DNA from: Gluconobacter albidus
GTDB lineage: Bacteria > Pseudomonadota > Alphaproteobacteria > Acetobacterales > Acetobacteraceae
DNA: 64,000 bases
Assembly: GCF_002723915.1 (NCBI RefSeq)
Contig: NZ_BEWL01000001.1
Location: 310,001-374,000, forward strand
Direction of reading: 5' to 3'
In this document: in pieces, positions 26,423 through 35,986 of the stretch
Numbering within the stretch: position 1 is the stretch's first letter
How the letters are laid out: every line of letters starts with the position of its first letter
Program-made: the position numbers and the translations under genes
The notes under the pieces: generated by a model
The model's input: the letters and a program-made list of their open reading frames with translations, nothing else
Databases searched by the model: none
Told to the model about the DNA's origin: nothing

Positions 26423-28219
26423 TTACTTGCTGGCGGTCGGCTTGGGCTTCGGCAGGTCGAGCGCAAGATGAAGCTCTTTCAGACGGGCCGGTTCGACCGG
26501 GGCCGGGGCTTCCATCATCAGGTCTTCGCCACTCTGGTTAAGCGGGAAGAGAATGACTTCGCGAATGTTCGGCTCATCGGCCAACAGCATCACGATACGG
26601 TCCACGCCCGGTGCGGCACCACCATGCGGCGGGGCACCGTAACGGAAGGCGTTCAGCATGCCGCCGAAGCGCTCTTCCACGACCTCCGGGCCGTAGCCTG
26701 CGATCTCGAAGGCACGCAGCATAACTTCCGGAAGATGGTTCCGGATCGCGCCGGAGGACAGCTCCACGCCGTTGCAGACGATATCGTACTGGTAGGCGTT
26801 GATCGTCAGCGGGTCCTGCGTTTTCAGCGCCTCAAGCCCGCCCTGCGGCATGGAGAATGGGTTGTGCGAGAAGTCGACCTTTCCGGTTTCCTCGTTCAGC
26901 TCGAACATTGGGAAGTCCACGACCCAGCAGAAGCGGAACGCATTCTTCTCGATCAGGTCCAGTTCGGTTGCGACCTTGGTGCGGACGACGCCAGAGAACT
27001 TGGCAACTTCGTCCCCCTTGCCTGCTACGAAGAACACGGCGTCCCCAGCCTTGAGCCCGCAGGCTTCACGGATGCTCTCGACACGATCAGCTTCGAGATT
27101 CTTGGCAATCGGGCCCTTGCCGCCTTCGGCTTCGAAAATGATGTAGCCCAGGCCACCGGCGCCGCTCTCACGCGCCCAGGTGTTGAGCTTGTCGAAGAAG
27201 CCGCGCGGACGGTCACCCGCACCCGGAGCCGGAATGGCGCGGATCTGGCCGCCGGACGCTGCGATCTTGGCGAACAGACCGAAACCGGAATCGCGGAACG
27301 CTTCCGTCACATCCTTGATAATCAGCGGGTTGCGCAGATCCGGCTTGTCGGAACCGTAGTCGCGCATGGCGTCGGCATACGGAATGCGCGGGAATGCGCC
27401 GTCCGTGATTTTCCAGCCTTCGGGCGTAAACTCGTTGAACACGCCTGCGAGAACGGGTTCGAGCACCGTGAAGACGTCTTCCTGCGTGACGAAGGACATC
27501 TCGAAATCGAGCTGATAGAACTCGCCCGGGCTTCGGTCCGCGCGCGAGGCTTCGTCACGGAAGCAGGGTGCGATCTGGAAGTAACGGTCGAAACCGGCAA
27601 CCATGGCAAGCTGCTTGAACTGCTGGGGCGCCTGCGGCAGGGCGTAGAACTTGCCCGGATGCAGACGGGCCGGGACGAGGAAGTCACGCGCGCCTTCGGG
27701 GGACGAGGCCGTCAGGATCGGCGTCTGGAACTCGGTGAAGCCCTGCGCGATCATGCGCTGACGCAGGCTCGTGATGACCTTGCTGCGAAGCAGGATGTTC
27801 TGGTGCATCTTGTCGCGACGCAGGTCGATGTAGCGATATTTCAGGCGCAGTTCTTCGGGGTAATGCTCGTTGCCCGCAACCTGGAACGGCAGGACTTCAG
27901 CGCTGGAACGGACGTCCAGAGCCTCGGCCAGAACTTCGACGTCACCGGTCGGCAGGTTCGCGTTGCGCTGCGATCCATGCCGCACCACAACCTTGCCGGT
28001 CACGGTAATGACGCTCTCGACACGCAGGCGCTCGACCTTTTCCAGCAGATCCGTGCCCGAGGGGATGACGATCTGCGTCACGCCATAATGGTCGCGCAGG
28101 TCGATGAACAGCAGGCCGCCGTGATCGCGCTTGCTGTGCACCCAGCCGGAAAGACGGACGGTCTGCCCGGCGTTCTCTTCACGCAGGGCGCTACAGTCAT
28201 GGGTGCGGTATGGATGCAT
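26423..28219 (-). CDS. aspS: Aspartyl-tRNA synthetase
   Basis: 598-residue class II synthetase of the bacterial type with the GAD insertion. The N-terminal OB fold shows [23 protein letters not shown]. Motif 2 lies at [20 protein letters not shown] (near residue 215) and motif 3 at [18 protein letters not shown] near residue 540. The ATG at 28219 has AGAGG 6-8 bases upstream; the alternative at 28234 is a TTG. Bacterial AspRS may also charge tRNA-Asn where asparaginyl-tRNA synthetase is missing; this cannot be judged from the window. Confidence 0.97.
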   Translation of the reverse strand: MHPYRTHDCSALREENAGQTVRLSGWVHSKRDHGGLLFIDLRDHYGVTQIVIPSGTDLLEKVERLRVESVITVTGKVVVRHGSQRNANLPTGDVEVLAEALDVRSSAEVLPFQVAGNEHYPEELRLKYRYIDLRRDKMHQNILLRSKVITSLRQRMIAQGFTEFQTPILTASSPEGARDFLVPARLHPGKFYALPQAPQQFKQLAMVAGFDRYFQIAPCFRDEASRADRSPGEFYQLDFEMSFVTQEDVFTVLEPVLAGVFNEFTPEGWKITDGAFPRIPYADAMRDYGSDKPDLRNPLIIKDVTEAFRDSGFGLFAKIAASGGQIRAIPAPGAGDRPRGFFDKLNTWARESGAGGLGYIIFEAEGGKGPIAKNLEADRVESIREACGLKAGDAVFFVAGKGDEVAKFSGVVRTKVATELDLIEKNAFRFCWVVDFPMFELNEETGKVDFSHNPFSMPQGGLEALKTQDPLTINAYQYDIVCNGVELSSGAIRNHLPEVMLRAFEIAGYGPEVVEERFGGMLNAFRYGAPPHGGAAPGVDRIVMLLADEPNIREVILFPLNQSGEDLMMEAPAPVEPARLKELHLALDLPKPKPTASK

Positions 28220-28312
28220 GTCGGGCCTCTTCAACGTCCTGTGCGGATAAGTGGGCGCAGGAAGCCGGGACGGCCCTCTGATGTCAAGTTTTCTGCGACT
28301 TCAGGGGCGCGT

Positions 28313-29884
28313 TCAGACCTTTTCCTTCATGAAGCCGTCGAAATCGACCGCAGCCCGCGCCATGTCGGCCGCATGGCCTGCTCCGGCCAGCGCGATGGGT
28401 TTGCCATCCTTCAGATAGGTCGCAAGGAACTTGAAACCGCGGATATCGCCTTCCAGCGCAACGTTGTCGAAGCTCTCGCCCCATCCCAGAAGCTCGATTT
28501 TCTTGCCGAACTGCTGCGTCCAGAACCACGGCATGGGCACGTTCGGAGTATCATGTCCCATCATCGCCAGAGCCGCGATCCGCCCCTGCACTTCGGCGTG
28601 ACGCCAATGCTCGATTCGCCGTGGGGCACCGTCATGGAAGACAGCCGAGGCGTCTCCCGCGGCATAGACACTGGGATAGGCCCCAACGTCGTCGCCCCGC
28701 GTCACGCGCATCTGGCCGTTCACGACAATCGCGCCGCTTTTGTCGCGTTCGAGACCCGAAACATAATCCGTAACCGGCATCACCCCGACGCCCAGAAGCA
28801 CAAAAGCGGCGGGCAGACGCGTGCCGTCGTCCAGTTCAACGCCAGACGCCGTCCCCTCTTTGCCGTCATCGGCATAAATCTTCGTCACCCGCGCGTCCGA
28901 GACGAACGCCACGCCGTTTTCTTCATGCAACTGACGGAGACGAATGCCAATTTCGCGGCCGAACTGCTTTTCCATCGGGATTTCGCTGTCGGAAATGATT
29001 GTCACACCAACGCCCCGCTGTCGCAGGGATGAGGCTGCTTCAAGCCCGATGAATCCCGCGCCCACGATCGTCACCGCCAAGTCGGGGTCCAGAATGGCGG
29101 CGATCCGCTCAGCGTCCGCTTCCCGATGCAGCGTATAGACGCCTTTCATATCCACCCCGGGAATATCAGGCTTTTTAGTGACCGCACCCGTGGCGATCAG
29201 GACATGATCGGCTGTCAGCTTCGTCCCGCCCTCCAGGGTTGCGGTCCGGGTCTGCGGATCGAACTGCGCCACATGCCCCCGGATGCGCGTGATGTCGCGC
29301 TCGGTATAGAATTCTTCTTCCCGGACCGGAGGCGCATGCGCTTTTTCGGATTCGCTGACGAGAACAGTCTTGCTCAGGGCCGTGCGGTCGTAGGGAAGAT
29401 CCTTTTCCTCGCTCACCATCGTAATGGTGCCCGCGAAGCCTTCCGCCCGAAGCGTCACAGCCGCGCTGACAGCCGCCGCACCGGCGCCAAGAAGCAGGAC
29501 GCTGTCGCCTTCCTGTCGTTTCTGCGGCGCGACACGCTGCACCGGCTTCAGCCCGACCAGAACGCGTCCATCAACGATCCGGGCCGGGTAACGCGGCAGC
29601 GGATCAAGGGCCAGCGGTTCGACAAGGCTTCCATCCGTCGCATCAAAAACCGCCTTGTGCCAGGGGCAGACCAGCACGCTGCCTTTTTCGGTCCGGCAGA
29701 ACGCCCCCTGTTCCAGCGGCGCTTCCTTATGCGGGCATTTTCCTGCGAAGGCGTGGATTTCTTCGCCATCGCGGATGAGAACCACCGGCACCCCGTCCAG
29801 GGAAAACGAGGTGATCCTGCCGTCCTCAAGCGCGTCGAAGGCTGAAAGATCACGGAAATCGGCGTTCTGGACGGAATGGGACAT
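28313..29884 (-). CDS. Rieske-domain FAD/NAD(P) oxidoreductase (AIF/ferredoxin reductase type)
   Basis: A 523-residue fusion. Residues about 1-110 are a Rieske ferredoxin with the [2Fe-2S] ligands in KCPHKEAPLEQGAFC and CPWHKAVFD (C-x-H, C-x2-H). Residues about 130-500 are a flavoprotein reductase: FAD motif LLGAGAAAVSAAVTL near 130, NAD-binding TIVGAGFIGLEAASSLRQRG near 270 and the second FAD motif YAAGDASAV near 410. The layout resembles AIF-like flavoproteins and the reductase of Rieske oxygenases, but no oxygenase lies nearby, so the electron acceptor is unknown. Cytoplasmic (no signal). Confidence 0.88.
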   Translation of the reverse strand: MSHSVQNADFRDLSAFDALEDGRITSFSLDGVPVVLIRDGEEIHAFAGKCPHKEAPLEQGAFCRTEKGSVLVCPWHKAVFDATDGSLVEPLALDPLPRYPARIVDGRVLVGLKPVQRVAPQKRQEGDSVLLLGAGAAAVSAAVTLRAEGFAGTITMVSEEKDLPYDRTALSKTVLVSESEKAHAPPVREEEFYTERDITRIRGHVAQFDPQTRTATLEGGTKLTADHVLIATGAVTKKPDIPGVDMKGVYTLHREADAERIAAILDPDLAVTIVGAGFIGLEAASSLRQRGVGVTIISDSEIPMEKQFGREIGIRLRQLHEENGVAFVSDARVTKIYADDGKEGTASGVELDDGTRLPAAFVLLGVGVMPVTDYVSGLERDKSGAIVVNGQMRVTRGDDVGAYPSVYAAGDASAVFHDGAPRRIEHWRHAEVQGRIAALAMMGHDTPNVPMPWFWTQQFGKKIELLGWGESFDNVALEGDIRGFKFLATYLKDGKPIALAGAGHAADMARAAVDFDGFMKEKV

Positions 29885-29961
29885 CGGATGGGGCCTCCCG
29901 GTTGGGAAAGAGGTCAGTCATGAGAGCGAACGCAGCATAAGGCGACAGGTTGGCAAACATC

Positions 29962-29999
29962 AAAAAACCCGCCCGGACATCACGTCCGGACGGGCTTTT
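29962..29999. terminator. Bidirectional terminator after the DUF2076 gene
   Basis: A long GC-rich stem (about 29964-29978 pairing with 29983-29998) flanked by A-run on the left and CTTTTG on the right. In the minus direction it ends the DUF2076 gene with a run of six T; it also sits upstream of the Rieske gene. Confidence 0.8.
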
Positions 30000-30027
30000 G
30001 AAAAATATCTGTCCGGTGGAGACAGAC

Positions 30028-30795
30028 TCAGAACATGTCGTCGAATCCGCCGCCGTCACCGCCGCCGAAGTCTCCTCCACCGGAATCGCCACCGCCGAAA
30101 TCGGAGTTGGAGAAGTTACCGGCATCGGTACCCGAACCGCCAAAGGGATCGGCCGTCGACGCATCACTGCCGTAATTGTTGATGATCGTGTCACCACCCG
30201 CGCCCCAGCCGCCGGCTGCGTCGCCGCCGCCACCGTGATGGTCGGAGAACAGGCCTTCAAGCGCGTTGGCGGCCATCATGCCGCCGGCCACACCCGCAGC
30301 CGTCGTCAGGGCCGAGCCGAGAAAGCCCGAACCGCCGCGCTGAAACATGCCCGGCTGGTAACCTGGCGGATAACCATACTGCTGCTGCGGCATGAAGTTC
30401 GGCGGAGGCGCAGCCTGTGCGCCCCAGCCCGGCGGGGGAGCGGACTGCTGCGGGCGGTTGCCACCGCCGAAGAAACCACCGAAAAGCCCGCCCGACTTGC
30501 CACCGCCAGACTGCTGCGCCTGTGCGAGCTGCTGCTGGGCCTGCTGGAGCTGGAATTCAAGCTGGCGGATACGGTTCTGCGCCTGCGCCAGAGCGGCTTC
30601 CTGCACCACGGCCATCTGGGTGACGCGGTAGCGTGCTTCCGGATACTGCTGGAAGTTTTCGGCGATGAAGCGGTCCGCTTCGGGGTCTACAGGCGGCAGA
30701 GGGGCGGCCGGTGGCTGGCCGGGTCCCGTGACCTGCGGCCCTCCCCCGACACGGGCGACGAAACGGGCGATCAGATCGCGTTCTTCGTTATTCAT
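30028..30795 (-). CDS. DUF2076-family protein
   Basis: A 255-residue protein of DUF2076, a family of unknown function common in proteobacteria. The N-terminus [17 protein letters not shown] and the coiled-coil segment around residues 50-90 ([19 protein letters not shown] with [12 protein letters not shown]) are characteristic. The rest is low-complexity, rich in G, P and Q, ending in a Gly/Asp-rich tail with repeated GGGDxGG units. The start at 30795 is chosen because GGAAGG lies 9 bases upstream and the family begins with MNNEE. It is divergent from glyQ. Confidence 0.82.
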   Translation of the reverse strand: MNNEERDLIARFVARVGGGPQVTGPGQPPAAPLPPVDPEADRFIAENFQQYPEARYRVTQMAVVQEAALAQAQNRIRQLEFQLQQAQQQLAQAQQSGGGKSGGLFGGFFGGGNRPQQSAPPPGWGAQAAPPPNFMPQQQYGYPPGYQPGMFQRGGSGFLGSALTTAAGVAGGMMAANALEGLFSDHHGGGGDAAGGWGAGGDTIINNYGSDASTADPFGGSGTDAGNFSNSDFGGGDSGGGDFGGGDGGGFDDMF

Positions 30796-30949
30796 CGTCA
30801 TCATCCTTCCAGATGAAGAAATTGCTGAGCTTCCATCATATGATGCAGCCACGAGCACTCTACAAGATCAACCGCAGGAGGCTCCCTTCCGGTTCAGGGC
30901 CTGTGCCTGTAAGGTGACGCCCGATTTCTGCCAACCGGAGCCTATCGAA

Positions 30950-31828
30950 TTGTCTGCGACCCGGCCGCTCTGTTTTCAGGACCTGATCCTGCGCCTTCAT
31001 CAATTCTGGTCCGAGAAGGGCTGCGCCATTTTGCAGCCTTACGATACCGAACTCGGAGCAGGCACGCTCTCCCCTCATACCACGCTTCGCGCGCTCGGTC
31101 CCAAGCCGTGGGCCGCGGCCTATGTGCAGCCCTGCCGCCGTCCGTCGGATGGCCGTTATGGCGAGAACCCGAACCGTCTTCAGCACTATTACCAGTATCA
31201 GGTGCTGCTCAAGCCGACGCCGGAAGACAGCCAGCAGCTTCTGCTCGACAGCTATCGCGCCATCGGGATCGACCCCGAACTGCACGATATCCGATTCGTC
31301 GAGGATGACTGGGAAAACCCGACCATCGGCGCCTGGGGACTGGGCTGGGAAGTCTGGTGTGACGGGATGGAAGTCTCGCAGTTCACCTATTTCCAGCAGG
31401 TTGGCGGTATTCCGACCGTCATGCCGTCTACGGAGCTGACCTACGGGCTCGAGCGCCTGGCGATGTATGTGCAGGGCGTTGAGAACGTCTATGACCTCGA
31501 TTTCAACGGCCGTGGCCTGACCTATGGCGATGTGTTCCTGCGTGCCGAGCAGGACTATTCGCGCCATAATTTCGAGCTCGCTGACACGCAGATGCTGCTG
31601 ACCCATTTCAACGATGCCGAGCGGGAGTCCATCCGGCTGTCCGAGGCCGGCGTGGCCCAGCCTGCCTATGACCAGTGCCTCAAGGCCTCGCATCTGTTCA
31701 ATCTGCTGGATGCGCGGGGCGTGATTTCCGTGTCCGAGCGCGCATCCTATATCGGGCGCGTCCGAGCGCTTGCCAAAGCCGCCTGCGATGCCTGGCTCGC
31801 CGGTGAGGAGGAGACGTCCCATGGCTGA
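30950..31828 (+). CDS. glyQ: Glycyl-tRNA synthetase alpha subunit (TTG start)
   Basis: Catalytic subunit of the bacterial alpha2beta2 glycyl-tRNA synthetase. The 292-residue product begins [20 protein letters not shown], contains the class II core around [18 protein letters not shown] and FQQVGGIPT, and matches family length (about 300). No ATG is available near the expected N-terminus; I place the start at a TTG (30950-30952) because CGGAG ends 9 bases before it and the length then fits. Overlaps glyS by 8 bases. Confidence 0.95.
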   Translation: MSATRPLCFQDLILRLHQFWSEKGCAILQPYDTELGAGTLSPHTTLRALGPKPWAAAYVQPCRRPSDGRYGENPNRLQHYYQYQVLLKPTPEDSQQLLLDSYRAIGIDPELHDIRFVEDDWENPTIGAWGLGWEVWCDGMEVSQFTYFQQVGGIPTVMPSTELTYGLERLAMYVQGVENVYDLDFNGRGLTYGDVFLRAEQDYSRHNFELADTQMLLTHFNDAERESIRLSEAGVAQPAYDQCLKASHLFNLLDARGVISVSERASYIGRVRALAKAACDAWLAGEEETSHG

Positions 31829-33875
31829 ACTCTTTATCGAACTGTTCAGCGAGGAAATCCCCTCCGGCATGCAGGCCCGCGCGGCGAACGATCTGGGTTC
31901 GCTGCTGACCAAAGCGCTCGACGGCCTGAACCCGCGCGACCTGCGCATTTTCTTCGGCGCCCGGCGCATTGCGGCAGTCCTGAGCGTTGATGCCGAAATC
32001 CCGGCGCGCAGCGTGTCCGAACGCGGGCCGCGCGAGGGAGCTCCAGAAAAGGCGCTGGAGGGCTTCACCCGCAAGCATGGCGTCACGCCAGGGGATCTGA
32101 CGCTGGAAAACGGCTTCTGGGTTCTGAACAAGTCGCTCGATCCGGTGAGCGCGGAAAGCCGCGTGGCGGAAGCCGTGCCTGAGTTGCTGTGGAAGTTTCC
32201 CTGGCCCAAATCCATGCGCTGGGGCGAGGGGTCGAACTTCACCTGGGTCCGGCCGCTGCGTCGGATCGCGTGTATGCTGGACGGACACGTCGTGCCGTTC
32301 GCCCTCGCCCGTGACGGGGACGACGCGCATGGGCTGAAGGCGTCCAACCTCTCCGAAGGTCACCGCTTCCTCGCGCCCGGCGCGTTCGAGATCCTGTCCG
32401 GCCAGCAGTGGAAGGACGAGCTTGAAACCCGCTCGGTCATCGTGGACATGGACAGCCGCCGCGACATGGTGCGCACCGGCGTGGCGCGTCTGGCGGACCA
32501 ACATGGCATTACGGTCGTGCAGGATGACGGGCTGGTCGATGAAGTCTGCGGGCTGGTCGAGTATCCGGTCCCATTGTTGGGTAAAATCGACGCTGCATTC
32601 ATGGATCTGCCTGCGGAAGTGATGCAGGTCTCCATGCGGATCAACCAGCGTTATTTCGCGCTCCGCAATCCGGACGGCTCGGCTGCACCCTATTTCGCCT
32701 TCATCGGCAATCTGCCGTTTAAGGATGGTGGCAAGCTGACCACGGCGGGCAATGAGCGCGTGCTCCGCGCCCGTTTTGCCGATGCCCGACATTTCTGGGA
32801 TCTGGACCGCAAGACCAAACTGGCTGACCGCGTTCCGGCTCTGGCAGCGGTGACGTTCCATGCCAAGCTGGGCACGCAGGCCGAGCGCGCCGAGCGGATC
32901 TCGAAGCTTGCAGGCACCGTGGCGCAGGCCATGGGTCTTGATGGCGCGCAGATCGCACAGGCCGAGCGCGCGGGTCTGCTGGCCAAGGCGGATCTGACGA
33001 CAGGAATGGTCGGCGAGTTCCCCGAACTTCAGGGCGTCATGGGCGGCTACTACGCGGCGCATGACGGCGAGGACGAAGCCGTCTCCCGCGCCGTAGCCGA
33101 GCATTACCTGCCGCGCGGTCAGTCCGATGAGACTGCAAAGGCGCCGGTTTCGGTCGCTGTGGCACTCGCGGACCGTCTGGACCTGCTGGCCGGGTTCTTT
33201 GCCATCGGCGAACTGCCGAGCGGTTCGGGCGATCCGTATGCGTTGCGTCGTGCGGCACTCGGCATCATCCGCACCATCCGTGACAACGGGCTGCGTCTGG
33301 ACCTGACGGAACTGTTCACGCAGGCCGAGAATGGCCGGACGGGCGGCGAACTGGCCAAGCTGCCGGACTTCATTGCCGAGCGTCTGCGCGTGCAGCTTCG
33401 CAGCGAAGGCGAGCGGCATGACGTTCTTGCGGCCATTCTGACGCGCGGGCTGGACGGCGATCTGGTCCGGCTTCTGGCCCGGACCTCGGCGCTGTCGGAG
33501 ATGATCCAGACGGAAGACGGCCGCAATCTGCTCGCTGCTGCCAAGCGGGCCGCCAACATCCTGCGCATCGAGGACAAGAAGGACGGCCCGCATACCGGCG
33601 CGCCCAATCCGGCCCTCTATACGCAGGACGAGGAACGCGCTCTGGCTGCCGGTCTGGATCAGGCTGTTCCCGCGATTGAAACAGCTCTCAAAGAAGAGCG
33701 TTTCACCGATGCGATGCAGGCCATTGCGGCCCTGCGCCCGACGCTGGACCGGTTCTTCGAAGCCGTGACGGTCAATGCGCCGGAGCCGGAAGTACGGGCC
33801 AACCGCCTCAGGCTGCTGTCCCGCTTCCGCGAGACAACCGCCCTGATCGCCGATTTCGGCCAGATCGAGGGCTGA
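31821..33875 (+). CDS. glyS: Glycyl-tRNA synthetase beta subunit
   Basis: 684-residue tRNA-recognition subunit. The N-terminus [18 protein letters not shown] is a family hallmark; the centre contains the HD-like region with [15 protein letters not shown] near residue 395, and the C-terminus a DALR-type anticodon-binding domain (LLSRFRETT near the end). The ATG at 31821 overlaps the end of glyQ (ATGGCTGA) and is preceded by GGAGG, so the subunits are translationally coupled. Confidence 0.96.
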   Translation: MAELFIELFSEEIPSGMQARAANDLGSLLTKALDGLNPRDLRIFFGARRIAAVLSVDAEIPARSVSERGPREGAPEKALEGFTRKHGVTPGDLTLENGFWVLNKSLDPVSAESRVAEAVPELLWKFPWPKSMRWGEGSNFTWVRPLRRIACMLDGHVVPFALARDGDDAHGLKASNLSEGHRFLAPGAFEILSGQQWKDELETRSVIVDMDSRRDMVRTGVARLADQHGITVVQDDGLVDEVCGLVEYPVPLLGKIDAAFMDLPAEVMQVSMRINQRYFALRNPDGSAAPYFAFIGNLPFKDGGKLTTAGNERVLRARFADARHFWDLDRKTKLADRVPALAAVTFHAKLGTQAERAERISKLAGTVAQAMGLDGAQIAQAERAGLLAKADLTTGMVGEFPELQGVMGGYYAAHDGEDEAVSRAVAEHYLPRGQSDETAKAPVSVAVALADRLDLLAGFFAIGELPSGSGDPYALRRAALGIIRTIRDNGLRLDLTELFTQAENGRTGGELAKLPDFIAERLRVQLRSEGERHDVLAAILTRGLDGDLVRLLARTSALSEMIQTEDGRNLLAAAKRAANILRIEDKKDGPHTGAPNPALYTQDEERALAAGLDQAVPAIETALKEERFTDAMQAIAALRPTLDRFFEAVTVNAPEPEVRANRLRLLSRFRETTALIADFGQIEG

Positions 33876-33879
33876 GACG

Positions 33880-35916
33880 ATGGGAGCGTGGTGGTCCGGA
33901 TCCGTCACCACGTTCCTTCACACGCCTCCGGACCAGCTCTGCGCCGCTTTGGCCCATAAGGTGGTGCAGAACCGTTTTCAGGGCGAGCCGCAGCAGGCTC
34001 GTGCCTGGGAAGCGCAGATCGATCTTCTGCATGAAATTCTCTCCACACTTCCCAACGCACAGGACTGGCAGGTTCTGTTCGAGTTTCCGATCCCGCGGCT
34101 TGGCGGCCGGATCGACACGGTTCTGGTCTCGCCCGGCGCGATTTATGTACTGGAATTCAAAATTGGCTCGTCCAGCTTCGACGCGGCCGCTCTCTCCCAG
34201 ACGGAGGGCTATGCGCTCGACCTGCTGGATTTTCATGCCGCAAGTCGGAAACACCCGCTCGTTCCCGTTCTGGTCGCCACGGATGCGCCGTCCCGAGCCC
34301 AAACAACGCCGCTTCTGCTTCCCTTGGGCGTCACAGAGGTTCAGTGCGTCAATGCAGCGGGACTGAAAACGCTCCTGACCACGCTGGCGGCACAGACGGC
34401 TCATACCGATCATCCGCTGGTCCCCGCACAATGGGAGCATGCTCCCTACGATCCGGTCCCAAGCATTGTGGAGGCGGCCCGGCAGATTTACGCGACACAT
34501 AGCGTTGCCGACATCCACACCGCCCGTGCCGATGCAACGAACCTGACACAGACCTCGGCCTGCATCGCCAGCATTCTGAACACGGCCCGGACAGCTGGGC
34601 GCAAGGTGATTGTGTTCGTGTCGGGTATTCCGGGCGCGGGCAAGACGTTATGTGGTCTGAAAGCGGCTTTCGCAGATGGAAGCGACGCAACTGGCGCCAC
34701 GTTTCTGACGGGGAACCCGACCCTTGTTTCGGTTCTGCGGGAGGCCCTCACGCGCGATACCGTCAGTCGTGGACAAAAGCGCCTGCTCGTAGAGCAGCGG
34801 ATGGAATCCACCATTCAGTCCCTGACGAAATTCCGCGATCATTATGTCGGGCGGCCTGAAGAATGTCCGCCTGAACAGATCATGGTCATTGACGAGGCCC
34901 AACGGTGCTGGACGCAGGCTCAGGCCGTGCGCAAAAGTACATCACGTCACGTGAAGCTGACGGACTCCGAGCCTGCTCATCTGCTGGACATCATGGGACG
35001 GCATGAGGGGTTTGCAGCCATTCTGTGTCTGATCGGGCATGGACAGGAAATCAATGATGGCGAAGGCGGTCTGGCCTGTTGGGGCGAGGCACTTTTAAGC
35101 CGCCCGGCATGGTTGGTGGAGGCCGCTCCGGACGTGATCGGGACCGGGGACCTGACCCACCTGCCATCAGCACTTGCGGCGGGCCGGCAGCGCTTTTTGC
35201 ATCTCGGGGTGGCAATCCGCTCCCTGCGCGAAGAAAAAGCACCCCGCTGGGTCAATGCCGTATTGAATGGAGACGTCGAGACAGCGAGAAGTCTGGCCGG
35301 GCAGACGGATCTGCCGTTTCGGCTCACACGCAGTCTGGATGATCTGCGGGCCGGGCTCCGTCATCGCTCCCGCCTGACCTACCGGTGCGGGCTGGTCGCA
35401 AGCTCCAAAGCGAAACGTCTTCGCGCCGAGGGGCTTGGCTGTGAAGTTCCGCATATGGATGACAAGGCTGTCTCCCAGTGGTTTCTGAACCGCTGGGTTC
35501 CGGACAGGGATATCCGGGCCTCTGATGCGCTGGAAACCTATGCGACGGAGTTTGCAATCCAGGGGCTGGAACTGGATTTCGTGGGGCTGTGCTGGGATGG
35601 AGACCTGATCCGCGCCTCATCAGACGATTGCTGGCAGCCACGTCGTTTCTCGGGCACGAAATGGGCCAATGTAAAATCTGAGGAAACGGCGCTATGGCGA
35701 CTGAACACCTATCGCGTCCTGCTGACACGGGCCCGATACGAGACCCTGATCTGGGTGCCGCAGGGTAGTGCAGATGATCCGACACGCGATCCCGAAACAC
35801 TGGACCGGATCGCAGATTTTCTGATGGCATGCGGTGTACCCCTTCTGGGAACTGTCGCTGATACCGCTCCGCCCTTTACCGTGCAGAACGATCTGGCGGA
35901 TCTGCTGAGCGGTTAA
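33880..35916 (+). CDS. Nuclease-helicase protein: PD-(D/E)XK-like domain plus DUF2075 (Schlafen-group 3) SF1 ATPase
   Basis: A 678-residue protein. Residues about 60-160 show a restriction-nuclease-like pattern: GGRIDTVLVSPGAIYVLEFKIG (D near 78, E-x-K near 91-93) followed by QTEGYALDL. A helicase/ATPase of the DUF2075 type follows: Walker A SGIPGAGKTLCG near 247-258, Walker B MVIDEAQRCW near 333, and C-terminal motifs TEFAIQGLELDFVG and YRVLLTRARYETLI near 557 and 608-621. Relatives include Schlafen-like ATPases and several phage-defence ATPases. It follows glyS by 4 bases on the same strand, but its product has no obvious link to tRNA charging. Biochemical role unknown. Confidence 0.8.
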   Translation: MGAWWSGSVTTFLHTPPDQLCAALAHKVVQNRFQGEPQQARAWEAQIDLLHEILSTLPNAQDWQVLFEFPIPRLGGRIDTVLVSPGAIYVLEFKIGSSSFDAAALSQTEGYALDLLDFHAASRKHPLVPVLVATDAPSRAQTTPLLLPLGVTEVQCVNAAGLKTLLTTLAAQTAHTDHPLVPAQWEHAPYDPVPSIVEAARQIYATHSVADIHTARADATNLTQTSACIASILNTARTAGRKVIVFVSGIPGAGKTLCGLKAAFADGSDATGATFLTGNPTLVSVLREALTRDTVSRGQKRLLVEQRMESTIQSLTKFRDHYVGRPEECPPEQIMVIDEAQRCWTQAQAVRKSTSRHVKLTDSEPAHLLDIMGRHEGFAAILCLIGHGQEINDGEGGLACWGEALLSRPAWLVEAAPDVIGTGDLTHLPSALAAGRQRFLHLGVAIRSLREEKAPRWVNAVLNGDVETARSLAGQTDLPFRLTRSLDDLRAGLRHRSRLTYRCGLVASSKAKRLRAEGLGCEVPHMDDKAVSQWFLNRWVPDRDIRASDALETYATEFAIQGLELDFVGLCWDGDLIRASSDDCWQPRRFSGTKWANVKSEETALWRLNTYRVLLTRARYETLIWVPQGSADDPTRDPETLDRIADFLMACGVPLLGTVADTAPPFTVQNDLADLLSG

Positions 35917-35986
35917 CCTGCATCGTATTCCAGCCTCGGGGCGCAGAGCATTCCGCTTATGATTGACGCGAGGGGACCGTCGGTTC

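Noticed and set aside
26468-29032. 854-codon plus-strand frame across aspS and the Rieske gene
   Set aside because: It runs antisense over two well-supported genes and shows no recognisable domains.
31698-33911. Minus-strand frame antisense to glyS
   Set aside because: Shadow of a highly biased codon usage; glyS is certain from its N-terminal signature and coupling.
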